A program made the position numbers and the translations under genes. Below are positions 15,171 to 25,094 of a stretch of 64,000 nucleotides of DNA, one piece after another. The DNA is from Halalkalibacillus sediminis (GTDB lineage: Bacteria; Bacillota; Bacilli; Bacillales; Alkalibacillaceae). Each line of letters starts with the position of its first letter. Position 1 is the first letter of the stretch. Where the stretch lies: the NCBI RefSeq assembly GCF_002844535.1, contig NZ_PJNH01000002.1, positions 372,001 to 436,000 on the forward strand, in the 5' to 3' direction. The notes beneath the pieces were generated by a model that worked only from the letters and a program-made list of their open reading frames with translations, was not told the DNA's origin and did not search any database.

Positions 15171-15854
15171 ATGCAGAAATTCATTGACTATAGTCAAGCT
15201 ATCAGCCTAATTAAAGATGATGACACATTGTTAGTTGGAGGGTTTGGGCTATCTGGAACCCCACTTTCTTTGATAGATTACCTTTCCGAATCGGGTAAAC
15301 AAAGGTTGACCGTTATAAGTAATAATTTAGGAGAAGTAGGAAAAGGTCTTGGTAAACTCCTTGTGACGGGTAATTTAAGGAAAGCATGTGGGTCATATTT
15401 CACTACTAATAGAGACGCTGTTAAGGCATGGTCAGAAGGTGATTTAGAAATCGAGCTGATTCCACAAGGAACTTTAGCTGAAGCGATAAGGTGTGGAGGA
15501 GCTGGTATCGGTGGTTTTTACACAAAGACAGCCTTGGGAACTGACCTTGCAAAAGGTAAAGAAGAAAAAGAAATAGACGGTGAAAAGTACATATTAGAGA
15601 AAGCAATCCGTGGCAATGTTTCTATAATAAAAGCTTTGAAAGCGGATACATTAGGTAATCTCGTATATGACAACACTGCTAGAAATTTTAATGCTGTTAT
15701 GGCTACAGCAAGTGATATTGTTATCGCTGAAGTTGATGAAATAGTAGAACCGGGAGAACTAGAACCACTGGATATAGTTACTCCTCATTTGTTTGTAGAT
15801 TATGTAGTGAAGACTGAGTATGTTAAGAAAGGCGGTGTATATGTTGAGCAATGA
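15171..15854 (+). CDS. scoA: 3-oxoacid CoA-transferase, subunit A
   Basis: A 227-residue protein of family I CoA-transferases. Seen are the glycine-rich LLVGGFGLSGTPLSLIDYL (20-38), LIPQGTLAEAIRCGGAGIGGFYT (around 98-120) and EVDEIVEPGELEPLDIVTPHLFVDYVV at the C-terminus. It pairs with subunit B, encoded with a 14-nt overlap. Such enzymes activate a carboxylate by taking CoA from another acyl-CoA; acetoacetate/succinyl-CoA is the best known pair, but substrates of this copy are unknown. It is the first gene of the catabolic operon, with promoter, palindrome and cre box upstream. AGAGAGGTG precedes the ATG. Confidence 0.92.
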   Translation: MQKFIDYSQAISLIKDDDTLLVGGFGLSGTPLSLIDYLSESGKQRLTVISNNLGEVGKGLGKLLVTGNLRKACGSYFTTNRDAVKAWSEGDLEIELIPQGTLAEAIRCGGAGIGGFYTKTALGTDLAKGKEEKEIDGEKYILEKAIRGNVSIIKALKADTLGNLVYDNTARNFNAVMATASDIVIAEVDEIVEPGELEPLDIVTPHLFVDYVVKTEYVKKGGVYVEQ

Positions 15855-16494
15855 TCAAAGGGTAAAGATAGCCAAGAGGGTAGCCGAGGAACTGAAAAAT
15901 GGTGAGGTTATCAATCTAGGTGTTGGAATTCCAACATTAATCCCGGATTATTTGAGTGATAAAAAGGTTTATCTTCATTCTGAAAATGGTTTGCTGGGAA
16001 TGGGTCCAACTCCTCCTGAGAACGAGCAAGATATGGATTTGATCAGTGCTAGTAAAAAGCCAATAACTATGGAAAAGGGGGCTTCATTATTTGATAGTTC
16101 AAATTCTTTTGTGATGATCAGAGGTGGACATGTAGATACTGCAGTACTTGGTGCCTTACAAGTAGATGAAACCGGTGAAATTGCTAATTGGGCAATACCT
16201 GGTAAAACAATCTTAGGTGTTGGTGGTGCGATGGATCTTGTAGCAGGTGCAAAACAGATTATTATTGCTTCAAGCCACCTTTCCAAAAATGATGAGCCCA
16301 AATTAGTAAAGGAACTAACATTTCCTAGAAGCGGTGTTCGCAAAGCGGATATGCTTGTGACTGAACATGCTGTATTTAAATTTCAAAATAATCAGTGTGA
16401 GTTGATAGAAATATTATCGGATATCTCTTTAGAGGAACTAAAAGAGATTACTGATGCGAACTTTATCTATAATGAAAAAATTACTCAAAAATGA
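15841..16494 (+). CDS. scoB: 3-oxoacid CoA-transferase, subunit B
   Basis: A 217-residue partner of subunit A. The catalytic Glu lies in HSENGLLGMGP (near residue 46), where it forms the glutamyl-CoA intermediate. NLGVGIPTLIPDYL near 28 and GGAMDLVAGAKQ near 130 are also family-typical. The ATG at 15841 follows AAAGGCGGTG and overlaps scoA, giving 1:1 coupled translation. Together the two subunits would activate the acid imported by the TRAP system encoded next. Confidence 0.93.
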   Translation: MLSNDQRVKIAKRVAEELKNGEVINLGVGIPTLIPDYLSDKKVYLHSENGLLGMGPTPPENEQDMDLISASKKPITMEKGASLFDSSNSFVMIRGGHVDTAVLGALQVDETGEIANWAIPGKTILGVGGAMDLVAGAKQIIIASSHLSKNDEPKLVKELTFPRSGVRKADMLVTEHAVFKFQNNQCELIEILSDISLEELKEITDANFIYNEKITQK

Positions 16495-16507
16495 GGGGGA
16501 AGTATTA

Positions 16508-17566
16508 ATGAAGAAAGTTAGTTTTCTGCTTGTATTGTTAATGTCTCTAATGTTGTTGGTTGTTGGTTGTGTGTCTGAAGGAGGAGATGAAAGCGGTGGT
16601 GAAACAGATTCCGATTCATCATCGGGTGAAGAAGAGGAAGAAGCTGATGTAGAAACGGAAGTTGAACCTACAGATGTTGAAACACCTGATGAATTCACTT
16701 TTGGTGCGGCTACAGTAGGTGGCTTCTGGTACACTTTGGCTGGTGCGATGAGTGACGCAATGTCTGACAAATTCGAAGGAACTTCTACAACTGTTGTTGA
16801 AGGTGGTTCAGTATCTAACTTATTAGGTCTTGGTGAAGGTACGTTCCATATCGGTTTTAGTAATGGACAAACTGTTCCTGAGGCATTGAATGGAGAAAAA
16901 GCTTTTGACGAACCTATCGAAAATGTAAGTACATTAGCAACTTTATATCCAAACGTTTTTCATATCGCGGTTAGAGAAGACTCTGATATTTATTCAGTAG
17001 AGGATTTAGAAGGTAAAACGGTTAGCCCGGGTATTAAAGGGTATAGTGGTGAACTTGCTTTCCAAGAAATCTTAGAGCTGAATGGTATGAGTTATGACAG
17101 CTTAGACGGTATCGAGTACATCGGAACTGCAGATGGTGCTGATCTATTAAGAGATGGGCATATTGATGCGATTGCAGGTATGTTAGCTGCACCAGTTTCA
17201 ACATTTCAGGAATTAGATACTACTGTAGGGATCCGCTTGATTCCTTTATCAGAAGAAACGGTGACATCATTGAACGATGCTAATGAAGGGTATCTACCAT
17301 TCTCGATTGAAGAAGGAACGTATCCAAACACTGAGGAAGCTGTAAATACTGTTGCTGGTTACACAGTCTTACTAGCTAATGATGACATGATCAGTGAAGA
17401 TGTAGCGTACGAATTGACCAAAATGGTAGTTGAAAATCAGGGAGCTTGGGCGAATATTTCAAACGTTATGTCAGAGTTCAATGCGGAATTTTCAGTTGAA
17501 AATAACGTAGGTAATCTTCACCCGGGTGCTGAAAAATATTATAAAGAAGTCGGAGCACTAGAGTAA
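16508..17566 (+). CDS. TAXI-family TRAP transporter solute-binding lipoprotein
   Basis: A 352-residue exported protein with a lipoprotein signal (MKKVSFLLVLLMSLMLLVVG, lipobox VVGC, Cys21) and an acidic, Ser/Glu-rich linker to about residue 65. The TAXI binding domain follows: TFGAATVGGFWYTLAGAMSDAM, then GFSNGQTVPEALNG. TAXI proteins capture carboxylates such as glutamate or 2-oxoglutarate for TRAP permeases. The ATG at 16508 follows GAGGGGGA; an in-frame start at 16454 lies inside scoB. The linked CoA-transferase suggests that the ligand is a carboxylic acid to be activated to its CoA ester. Confidence 0.93.
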   Translation: MKKVSFLLVLLMSLMLLVVGCVSEGGDESGGETDSDSSSGEEEEEADVETEVEPTDVETPDEFTFGAATVGGFWYTLAGAMSDAMSDKFEGTSTTVVEGGSVSNLLGLGEGTFHIGFSNGQTVPEALNGEKAFDEPIENVSTLATLYPNVFHIAVREDSDIYSVEDLEGKTVSPGIKGYSGELAFQEILELNGMSYDSLDGIEYIGTADGADLLRDGHIDAIAGMLAAPVSTFQELDTTVGIRLIPLSEETVTSLNDANEGYLPFSIEEGTYPNTEEAVNTVAGYTVLLANDDMISEDVAYELTKMVVENQGAWANISNVMSEFNAEFSVENNVGNLHPGAEKYYKEVGALE

Positions 17567-17606
17567 AGCTGTGGAACTACAGATCACATAGTGAAGGAGT
17601 GGAGTT

Positions 17607-19577
17607 ATGTCTACTCAGGAAAAATACGACAATGAAACCTACATCAATTCTTCATCTGAAAGTTATGCGGATGAGGCAGTAAAGAATCCTAAAATTAGAG
17701 AGATGAAAGGAGTTGTAGCAAGGGTTGTTTCCCTTGTTGCAATTCTTATGTCTCTTTTTCACTTATACACTGCATTTTTCGGTGTATTTCCTTCAATATT
17801 TCAAAGATCAATGCACTTAGGGTTCGCATTGATATTAGTATTTGCAATCTACAAACCTTCCAAAAAACTTACTAACTCTGTACATATCGGTTGGTACGAC
17901 TGGATTTTAATGATTTTATCAGGAGTATGTTATTCATATTTTGTTATGAATCATCAAGAGATTGCATCTAGAATGAGCTACATTGAAGATCTAAAAACTT
18001 ATGAAATTGGCCTTGGAGTATTGGCCGGAATATTACTCATAGAAGCAACTAGAAGAGTTGTAGGTAATGCGTTAGTGATTATCATTTTATTCTTCTTGGG
18101 TTATGGATTTTTTGGGCATCATTTAACAGGAGCAATCGGGCACAGAGAATTTGACTTAATGTGGATTATTGACCACTTGTACTTTACAACTACTGGAGTT
18201 TTTAGTACCCCGCTCGGGGTATCGGCCACATTTATTTTCTTATTTATTCTATTCGGGAAGTTTCTTGAAGTATCAGGAGCTGGCCAATTTTTTATTAATT
18301 TATCCGTAGCAGGGATGGGGAAATATCGGGGTGGACCGGCAAAGACGGCAATAGTTGCCAGTTCAATTCTAGGTACCATTTCTGGAAGCGCAGTGGCTAA
18401 CACAGTAACAACCGGAGCATTCACTATTCCTTTGATGAGGAAGACAGGTTACAGGAAGCATTTTGCGGCGGCCATTGAATCGGTCGCGTCAACTGGTGGG
18501 CAAATCGTTCCTCCGATTATGGGTGCTTCTGCATTCATCATTGCTGCTTATTTAGGAGTACCTTATCTTGAGGTAGCTGCCGCAGCTATCATCCCAGCAG
18601 TTTTGTATTATGTCTGCTTGTTCATTCAGGTGGACTTGAGAGCCCGTCGGAACGGTTTGGAAGGTTTGCCGAAAGAACAAGTGCCAAAATTCTGGCCAGT
18701 ATTTAAGACAGGATTCTTGTTCTTTATCCCGTTAGCACTAATTGTGTATATGCTAGCAAACGGTAGCTCCCCTATGAGAGCTGGTCTATATGCGATTATT
18801 GCAACGATTTTAGTAGCTGCATTAAGCAAAGTTCACAGATTAAAATTTAAAACTATTGTTAAGGCTTTGGATCTCGGAGCAAAGGCTTCACTAGAAACAG
18901 CTGTTGCTTGTGCTGCGGCTGGCTTAATTATTGGTGTAATTGGGTTGACAGGTATCGGACTTAAGTTCAGTGGTATGATCATCGACATTTCAGGCGGAAT
19001 TCTGATTGTCACACTCATCTTTACGATGATAACGAGTATCATCCTAGGCATGGGGCTTCCTACGGTGGCGGCATATATTGTGCAGGTGCCATTAACTATT
19101 CCTGCTTTAACTGAGATGGGTGTAGCACCTATTGCTGCCCATTTGTTTGTCTTTTATTTTGCAACATTATCTGCAATTACCCCTCCAGTCGCATTAGCTG
19201 CATTCGCAGCTGCGGGAATAGCCGGATCCGAACCGATGAAAACAGGTATGACGGCTGTAAGGTTAGGTTTAGCGGCATATATCGTACCTTATTTATTCGT
19301 TTACGGTCCGGAAGTATTAATGATTGGAGATATCGGAACCATACTATTGTCTGTTCTGACGGCTATTATTGGAATAACTGGTTTAGCAGCAGCAACGGAG
19401 GGCTGGTTATTACGTGACTCTTTCTGGTATGAACGTTTGGTTTTATTCGGAGGATCACTTTTGATGGTGGTTCCAGGAATATGGTCAGATGTCGGTGGAG
19501 TACTTACCTTAGCATTAGTATTCATATACCAGAAGCGTTTCAATACACATCTGCTAAAAAATCAATTAACTAACTAA
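17607..19577 (+). CDS. TRAP transporter fused permease (DctQM type)
   Basis: A 656-residue membrane protein of about 16 helices in which the small (DctQ) and large (DctM) subunits are fused, as is usual for TAXI systems. The N-terminal about 170 residues correspond to the 4-helix part. The DctM core has [30 protein letters not shown] near 235 and [12 protein letters not shown] near 484, with [18 protein letters not shown] near 525. It is Na+-coupled rather than ATP-driven by family knowledge. It follows the binding-protein gene by 40 nt, with GAAGGAGTGGAG before the ATG. Confidence 0.94.
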   Translation: MSTQEKYDNETYINSSSESYADEAVKNPKIREMKGVVARVVSLVAILMSLFHLYTAFFGVFPSIFQRSMHLGFALILVFAIYKPSKKLTNSVHIGWYDWILMILSGVCYSYFVMNHQEIASRMSYIEDLKTYEIGLGVLAGILLIEATRRVVGNALVIIILFFLGYGFFGHHLTGAIGHREFDLMWIIDHLYFTTTGVFSTPLGVSATFIFLFILFGKFLEVSGAGQFFINLSVAGMGKYRGGPAKTAIVASSILGTISGSAVANTVTTGAFTIPLMRKTGYRKHFAAAIESVASTGGQIVPPIMGASAFIIAAYLGVPYLEVAAAAIIPAVLYYVCLFIQVDLRARRNGLEGLPKEQVPKFWPVFKTGFLFFIPLALIVYMLANGSSPMRAGLYAIIATILVAALSKVHRLKFKTIVKALDLGAKASLETAVACAAAGLIIGVIGLTGIGLKFSGMIIDISGGILIVTLIFTMITSIILGMGLPTVAAYIVQVPLTIPALTEMGVAPIAAHLFVFYFATLSAITPPVALAAFAAAGIAGSEPMKTGMTAVRLGLAAYIVPYLFVYGPEVLMIGDIGTILLSVLTAIIGITGLAAATEGWLLRDSFWYERLVLFGGSLLMVVPGIWSDVGGVLTLALVFIYQKRFNTHLLKNQLTN

Positions 19578-19597
19578 ATTCATTAAGGAGTTGTCAT

Positions 19598-20443
19598 ATG
19601 AAACAAATAACTGTCGTCGGTTCTGGGGTTATGGGAAAAGGTATTGCGTATACCGCCGCGATCGCTGGCTTCAAAGTTTATTTGAACGATCTAAAAGAAG
19701 AAATATTACAAGAGGCGAAAAAAGAAATTGAAAAACTATTAAATGGAAGCATTGAAAAAGGCTTTATAACAAAAGGTCAATTCAATCATGCTATGGAAAA
19801 TATTCAATATGAAACTAGTCTTGAAAAAGCTGCTAAGAATGCAGATTTAGTAGTTGAAGCTGTATTGGAAAAAATGGAGTTGAAGGTTGAAATTTTTCAG
19901 AATCTGGATGTTTTATGTAGCAAGGAAACTGTCTTAGCTACTAATACTTCAACAATGAGTCCTACAGAAATAGGAGCTCAAACTTCTCGCCCAGATAAAG
20001 TTGTTGCGATGCATTTCTTCAATCCGGTTCATAAAATGAAGCTGATTGAAATCATCAGAGGGTTAGAGACTTCTGATGAGACTATGGCATTTGTAAAAGG
20101 CATTTCTGATCAATTGAATAAAGAAGCTGTTGAGGTCAATGAATTCCCAGGGTTCGTGACTTCTAGAATGAATTGTTTGATAGGAAATGAAGCTATGAAC
20201 CTATTGATGGAAGGTGTAGCTAGTGCAGAGGATATTGATAAATCTATGAAGTTAGGGCTGAACCACCCTATGGGGCCATTAGAACTCGCAGACCTAGTAG
20301 GGTTAGACAGTCGTTTGCGGAATATGGAGTATCTATATGAAACGTTAGGTGAAAAATATCGACCTTCGCCACTTTTAGTCAAATACGTAAAAGCTGGACG
20401 TCTTGGCAGAAAAAGTGGAAAAGGCTTTTATGACTATCAATAA
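19598..20443 (+). CDS. 3-hydroxyacyl-CoA (3-hydroxybutyryl-CoA) dehydrogenase
   Basis: A 281-residue monofunctional enzyme, the typical length. The Rossmann motif [19 protein letters not shown] (5-23) binds NAD(P). Catalytic residues lie in [16 protein letters not shown] (His and Glu, near 137-152), and the C-terminal domain includes [18 protein letters not shown] and [14 protein letters not shown]. It oxidises (S)-3-hydroxyacyl-CoA to 3-oxoacyl-CoA, the third step of beta-oxidation; acyl-CoA dehydrogenase, enoyl-CoA hydratase and thiolase follow in the same operon. AAGGAG precedes the ATG. Confidence 0.94.
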   Translation: MKQITVVGSGVMGKGIAYTAAIAGFKVYLNDLKEEILQEAKKEIEKLLNGSIEKGFITKGQFNHAMENIQYETSLEKAAKNADLVVEAVLEKMELKVEIFQNLDVLCSKETVLATNTSTMSPTEIGAQTSRPDKVVAMHFFNPVHKMKLIEIIRGLETSDETMAFVKGISDQLNKEAVEVNEFPGFVTSRMNCLIGNEAMNLLMEGVASAEDIDKSMKLGLNHPMGPLELADLVGLDSRLRNMEYLYETLGEKYRPSPLLVKYVKAGRLGRKSGKGFYDYQ

Positions 20444-20454
20444 GGAGGCCGACC

Positions 20455-21234
20455 TTGAAAGAATATCAAAATATCAAAGTAGAAAATGAGTCTAGTGTCT
20501 GTTGGATTACTTTAAACCGTCCAGATTCACGCAACGCATTGGATGGCGTGATGTTAAGTAACATCGAAGAAGCTCTGATTGATGCTGAAAACGACGATCA
20601 AGTTAAGGTCATCGTCTTTCAGGGTGCCGGCGAAAAGTCTTTTGCTGCAGGGGCTGATATTAATCAATTGAAGGAAAGAACTTCGATAGAAGCTTTGGTT
20701 CCGGGGATGCAGGCTTTATATACAAAAATAGAAAACTGCAAAAAAGCCACCATTGCTGCTGTAAAAGGATTTGCACTCGGTGGGGGATGTGAACTTTCCC
20801 TTGCATGTGATATTAGAATAGCAACTAAAAATGCAAAGTTTGGCTTGCCTGAGTTGAATTTGGGGATTATTCCCGGGGCAGGAGGCACACAACGACTTAC
20901 GAGAATGGTTGGTAAAAGTCGTGCACTAGACATGATTTTGACAGGAAAAATCATCGATGGTGAAGAGGCTGAGCGAATTGGTCTTGTGAACTACTTCGTC
21001 GATGGTGAAGATTACATTGGAAAAGTCGAAGAAGTAGCAGCTTCTATTGCTAAAAAGGGACCGATAGCTATTCATCTAGCAAAATTTGCAGTCCATAAAG
21101 GCTCCGACCTTTCGGAGGATGCTGGCATGTGGATCGAAAAGCTATCGCAATCAATTGTGTTCGGTACTGAGGATAAAAATGAAGGCACCAGCGCTTTTTT
21201 GGAAAAAAGAAAGCCAGACTTTAATAATCGCTAA
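20455..21234 (+). CDS. Enoyl-CoA hydratase
   Basis: A 259-residue crotonase-fold enzyme. The oxyanion-hole motifs FAAGADINQLKE (near 65) and ALGGGCELSLACD (near 105) are present, as are the two catalytic Glu residues: in GCELSLACD and in GLPELNLGIIPGAGGTQRL (near 131). It hydrates trans-2-enoyl-CoA to 3-hydroxyacyl-CoA. The start is TTG at 20455, with AAGGAGG (20442-20448) six bases upstream overlapping the hbd-type gene's stop region. It sits between the dehydrogenases in beta-oxidation. Confidence 0.94.
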   Translation: MKEYQNIKVENESSVCWITLNRPDSRNALDGVMLSNIEEALIDAENDDQVKVIVFQGAGEKSFAAGADINQLKERTSIEALVPGMQALYTKIENCKKATIAAVKGFALGGGCELSLACDIRIATKNAKFGLPELNLGIIPGAGGTQRLTRMVGKSRALDMILTGKIIDGEEAERIGLVNYFVDGEDYIGKVEEVAASIAKKGPIAIHLAKFAVHKGSDLSEDAGMWIEKLSQSIVFGTEDKNEGTSAFLEKRKPDFNNR

Positions 21235-21248
21235 GGAGTTGAGCATAC

Positions 21249-22397
21249 GTGGATTTTAATTTTTCAGAGGATATAGAATTTCTAAGATCGAACGTTCGAA
21301 AATTTGTTAAAGATGAAGTAGAAGCAGTAGCTATGGAAATTGAGGAGAATAATCAAATTCCGGAAAAGATTGTAGAACAGTCAAAAGAAATGGGTCTATT
21401 CAGCCTTAGCATACCTGAAGAGTATGGGGGTCTCGGGCTGGATATGGTTGGTAAATGTGCCATTTATGAAGAGTTAGGTAAAACGCATAATGGTTACACC
21501 ACACTTATTGGTGCTCATACTGGAATCGGTACTGCAGGGTTGGTGGAGCTCGGTACAGAAGAGCAAAAGCAAAAATATTTACCAAAGATGGCAACAGGTG
21601 AATGGATTGGTGCGTTTGCGCTTACTGAACCTAGTGCTGGATCGAACGCAGCTAACCTTAAAACCACAGCTGTAAAAAAAGGTGATAAATATATTATCAA
21701 TGGTTCTAAACATTATATTACAAATGCGATTGATGGACATGTTTTCACTGTTATGGCTGTAACCGACCCCGAAAAAGGAGCAAAAGGAATAACGTCCTTT
21801 ATTGTCGAGAAAGATTTCCCAGGATTCATTGTAGGTAATGTGGAAGAAAAGATGGGGCTGAAAGGGTCACATTCCGCTGAGCTGTTCTTTGAAGATATGG
21901 AAGTTCCTGAAGAGAATGTGCTTGGAGAAGTAAATCGTGGTTATGTAAATGCTCTCAAAATTTTAGCGAATGGTCGAGCGGGGCTTGCAGCAAGAAACTT
22001 AGGGTCCTGCGAGAAATTATTGGAACATTGTCTTTCTTATGCTCAGGAGAGAGAACAATTCGGCAAACCGATTTTAGAAGTGCAAGCGATACAGCACATG
22101 CTTTCAGAGATATCCATGCAAATTGAAGCATTGAGGTCACTGACTTATCGTGTTGCGTGGAAAGCGGATCAAGGGCATCGTGTTGTTAGAGAGGCGGCAG
22201 CTGCAAAGTTATTTGGATCTGAAGTCTATAACAAAGTAGCTGACCTAGCTGTACAAATACACGGGGGCATCGGTTATATGAAAGAATACCCTATCGAGAG
22301 GTATTACCGTGATGCAAGAATCACGAAAATCTATGAGGGTACATCTGAAATTCAAAGAAATATCATCGCTGGAGAATTAATACGAGAAATGAAATAG
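21249..22397 (+). CDS. Acyl-CoA dehydrogenase
   Basis: A 382-residue FAD enzyme with all family signatures: GAFALTEPSAGSNAANLKTTA near residue 120, ITNAIDGHVFTVMA, and QIHGGIGYMKEYPIERYYRDARITKIYEGTSEIQ (split here only by description) near the C-terminus, where the Glu in YEGTSE is the usual catalytic base of short-chain dehydrogenases. It introduces the 2,3-double bond in acyl-CoA and passes electrons to ETF, whose genes are not in the window. The start is GTG at 21249 with AAGGAG upstream. Confidence 0.94.
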   Translation: MDFNFSEDIEFLRSNVRKFVKDEVEAVAMEIEENNQIPEKIVEQSKEMGLFSLSIPEEYGGLGLDMVGKCAIYEELGKTHNGYTTLIGAHTGIGTAGLVELGTEEQKQKYLPKMATGEWIGAFALTEPSAGSNAANLKTTAVKKGDKYIINGSKHYITNAIDGHVFTVMAVTDPEKGAKGITSFIVEKDFPGFIVGNVEEKMGLKGSHSAELFFEDMEVPEENVLGEVNRGYVNALKILANGRAGLAARNLGSCEKLLEHCLSYAQEREQFGKPILEVQAIQHMLSEISMQIEALRSLTYRVAWKADQGHRVVREAAAAKLFGSEVYNKVADLAVQIHGGIGYMKEYPIERYYRDARITKIYEGTSEIQRNIIAGELIREMK

Positions 22398-22412
22398 AAA
22401 TGAGGTTTTCAA

Positions 22413-23600
22413 ATGAATGAAGCTTATATTGTTGGCTCAGTAAGGACAGCAGTCGGCAAGCTGGGTGGAGCACTCAAAGATGTTGAAGTTGATGTACTGG
22501 CTGAAAAGGTTATAAGAGAAGCACTTGCAAGAACCTCTCCTTCAGCAAAAGTAGATGAAGTCATCATGGGCCAGGCTAAACAAAGTGCGGATACATCCAA
22601 TTTAGCTCGATTGGCTGCATTAAAGGCAGATTTACCAGAAGAAGTGACTGGATACACTGTTCATCGTCAATGTGGATCTGGACTTCAAGCTATTAACAAT
22701 GCTGACATGCAAATTAAAATGGGGCTTTCGGATGTAGTGGTTGCTGGAGGTGCTGAAAGTATGAGCACGGCGCCATATTATATTAGACATGCTCGATTCG
22801 GTTATAGGGCAGGTAACGGATGGTTACTAGATCCTAACACGGAGAGCCAGCCTTGTTCTCAGCCCAGAGATCAATACGGTGATTTGACCATGGGTTATAC
22901 GGCTGAGAATTTGGCTGAACAGTATCAGGTGAGCCGAGAAGATCAAGATGAATTTGCTCATAGAAGCCAAACGCTGGCAACGGAAGCTATTGAATCTCGA
23001 CGTTTCGATGATGAAATCTTACCGATTGAAATCAAAGAAAGGAAATCTAGTTTCGAGTTTAAGAAAGATGAACACCCTCGTTTGACCTCTTTAGAGAAGC
23101 TAGCAAAGCTACCAGCTGTTTTTAAAGAAGGTGGCTCTGTCACCCCTGGTAACGCGAGTGGAAGAAATGATGGCGCAGCAGCTGTCGTGATGATGAATGA
23201 AGCAAAGGTGAAAGAATATGGCATTAAACCGAAAGCAAAAATCATCGCGCAAGCAGTCAGTGGTGTAGGACCTGATGTCATGGGAATCGGTCCTGTTTCA
23301 TCAACTGAAAAAGCTTTAAAGCAATGTAATCTGACAATTGACGATATAGGTTTGATTGAATTGAATGAAGCTTTTGCTGCGCAGGCTCTTTCTGTAATCA
23401 GAGAAGCGAAGATGGACTTAGAAAAGGTGAATGTCAATGGTGGAGCGATTGCGTTGGGTCATCCGATAGGTGCTACTGGAGCAATCTTGGTGACTAAACT
23501 TCTTCATGAGATGGAAAGAAGAAATGAAAAGTATGGATTAGTCACACTTTGTATCGGTGGAGGTCAAGGCATCTCTACTATCATAGAATATTTAGATTAA
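22413..23600 (+). CDS. Acetyl-CoA C-acyltransferase (thiolase)
   Basis: A 395-residue thiolase. The acylated Cys lies in HRQCGSGLQAINN (near 89), the catalytic His in GGAIALGHPIGATGA (near 350) and the second Cys in TLCIGGGQG (near 381). It cleaves 3-oxoacyl-CoA to acetyl-CoA plus a shortened acyl-CoA. With the three preceding enzymes it completes a short-chain beta-oxidation cycle. A strong terminator follows directly, closing the first module of the cluster. Confidence 0.95.
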   Translation: MNEAYIVGSVRTAVGKLGGALKDVEVDVLAEKVIREALARTSPSAKVDEVIMGQAKQSADTSNLARLAALKADLPEEVTGYTVHRQCGSGLQAINNADMQIKMGLSDVVVAGGAESMSTAPYYIRHARFGYRAGNGWLLDPNTESQPCSQPRDQYGDLTMGYTAENLAEQYQVSREDQDEFAHRSQTLATEAIESRRFDDEILPIEIKERKSSFEFKKDEHPRLTSLEKLAKLPAVFKEGGSVTPGNASGRNDGAAAVVMMNEAKVKEYGIKPKAKIIAQAVSGVGPDVMGIGPVSSTEKALKQCNLTIDDIGLIELNEAFAAQALSVIREAKMDLEKVNVNGGAIALGHPIGATGAILVTKLLHEMERRNEKYGLVTLCIGGGQGISTIIEYLD

Positions 23601-23608
23601 TAGTAAAG

Positions 23609-23637
23609 AAGCCAGTACATGAGTTACTGGCTTTTTT
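23609..23637 (+). terminator. Internal terminator after the thiolase gene
   Basis: AAGCCAGTA (23609-23617) pairs with TACTGGCTT (23625-23633) around CATGAGT and is followed by T residues. It separates the beta-oxidation module from the second module starting at 23697. Confidence 0.88.
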
Positions 23638-23696
23638 ACCACATTTTTTTCTCAAATACATAGCTATTTTAGTGATAACATCAGGAGGTTTTCTTA

Positions 23697-24704
23697 GTGG
23701 CGAACATTCTTCAAATATTGCCCATGTATCATTCTTCAGGCGAGGAAGTATTACACGCAAATGACAACGTTATCAAAACAAATGATTACAGTGAAGAAAA
23801 TATCACAAAAATTCTAAAGCAGAACGATATAGACGGAATAATTTTGAGGGCACCTGCGAGGATCAATTCGAAGATTATTGATGCGTGTGGGCATTCAGTC
23901 AAGGCTATATCTGGAGCAGGGGTCGGGCTCGATAATATTGATGTCGAATACGCCTCTAAGATGGGGATAAGAGTGCTTCATGCCCCGAAGATTAATAGTA
24001 ATGCTACCGCTGAGCATACTGTAAGTTTTATTTTAGCTTTGTATAAACATCTTCTACCCTTTCATACCGAAACCCGAAAAGGTAATTTCTCAATCAGAAA
24101 TGAAAGGTTCACCTACGAATTGAAAGGGAAGCAACTTGGGTTGGTCGGCTTCGGTTCGATTGCCCAAAGGGTAGCTAAGATTTTAAGAAATGGATTTGAA
24201 ATGGAAGTCAAAGTCTTTGTTAGAGAAATTAAAGAGAAGCACAAAGAGGCAGCAGATAAGCTTGGGGTACGATTGACGACATCTATGGAAGAAGTGTTCA
24301 AATTCAGCGATGTCGTATGTACGCATATTCCTTTGACTAACGAGACTGAAAAGATAATTAATGAATATTATTTCCAGATGATGAAACCGACATCCGTATT
24401 CATCAACACAGCTAGAGGTGGAGTTATTAATGAAAAAGACCTTGCATATGCACTTGAAAAGAAGTGGTTGATGGGAGCGGGTATAGATGTATTCTCCAAT
24501 GAACCACCTGAAGCAGACCACCCTCTCTATAAGTTGGATAATGTGTTATTGACACCTCATATAGGTGGAATCAGTGAGGAAGCTGCGAGGGAAACCTCTT
24601 GCATTATCACGAAAAACCTATTGAAAGTGATCCGAGGAGAACAAGTAGCAACGGTGGCTAATTTGAAAATGTTAAAGGAAGAGGGATTTAAAAGTGGACC
24701 ATAG
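23697..24704 (+). CDS. D-2-hydroxyacid dehydrogenase (phosphoglycerate dehydrogenase-like)
   Basis: A 335-residue NAD-dependent enzyme of the D-isomer-specific 2-hydroxyacid family. The cofactor motif QLGLVGFGSIAQRVAKIL is near residue 146. The active-site residues are visible as Arg in NTARGGVINE (near 238), Glu in FSNEPPEADHPL (near 266) and His in TPHIGGISEEAA (near 288). The start is GTG at 23697, with AGGAGGT seven bases upstream. It opens the second module of the cluster, directly after an internal terminator, and overlaps the following thioesterase gene by 11 nt. It would interconvert a 2-oxoacid and a D-2-hydroxyacid; the substrate is unknown. Confidence 0.87.
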   Translation: MANILQILPMYHSSGEEVLHANDNVIKTNDYSEENITKILKQNDIDGIILRAPARINSKIIDACGHSVKAISGAGVGLDNIDVEYASKMGIRVLHAPKINSNATAEHTVSFILALYKHLLPFHTETRKGNFSIRNERFTYELKGKQLGLVGFGSIAQRVAKILRNGFEMEVKVFVREIKEKHKEAADKLGVRLTTSMEEVFKFSDVVCTHIPLTNETEKIINEYYFQMMKPTSVFINTARGGVINEKDLAYALEKKWLMGAGIDVFSNEPPEADHPLYKLDNVLLTPHIGGISEEAARETSCIITKNLLKVIRGEQVATVANLKMLKEEGFKSGP

Positions 24705-25080
24705 CAAATTAAGAACGGATTTCGAGGGGAGCAATTTTTGGAATTTTATAGGCCTTGAAATTGATAGCTTAGAAGTTGGAGCTGTCAAGTTACGATTACC
24801 TTATAATGAGAAATTCGTCAATGTAAGAAACACGATCCACGGTGGGATTTACGCTTCATTGCTAGACACAACGATGGGAATGACAGCGAGGTCGCTTGGG
24901 TCAAGGGAGGTTGCTACCCTCCAATTGAGCATAAATTTTCTTAAATCATTGAAGGAAGAGAATCTATACTCCGCAGCAAATGTTGTTAAAAAAACGAATA
25001 GCACAGCTTTGATTGAAGCGAAAATATATGATTCTAATAATGAAACTGCCGCTCACGCAACAGGCACCTTTAAACTTTAG
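24694..25080 (+). CDS. PaaI-family hotdog thioesterase
   Basis: A 128-residue hotdog-fold protein. The family motif VNVRNTIHGGIYASLLDTTMGMTA (residues about 42-65; the key piece is IHGGIYASLLDT) marks the PaaI/YiiD-type acyl-CoA thioesterases that release CoA from stalled aryl- or acyl-CoA intermediates. The start is GTG at 24694 inside the preceding gene, with AGGAAGAGGGA upstream. In this cluster it may rescue CoA from dead-end thioesters. Confidence 0.88.
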   Translation: MDHSKLRTDFEGSNFWNFIGLEIDSLEVGAVKLRLPYNEKFVNVRNTIHGGIYASLLDTTMGMTARSLGSREVATLQLSINFLKSLKEENLYSAANVVKKTNSTALIEAKIYDSNNETAAHATGTFKL

Positions 25081-25094
25081 GACGGAGTGAGGAA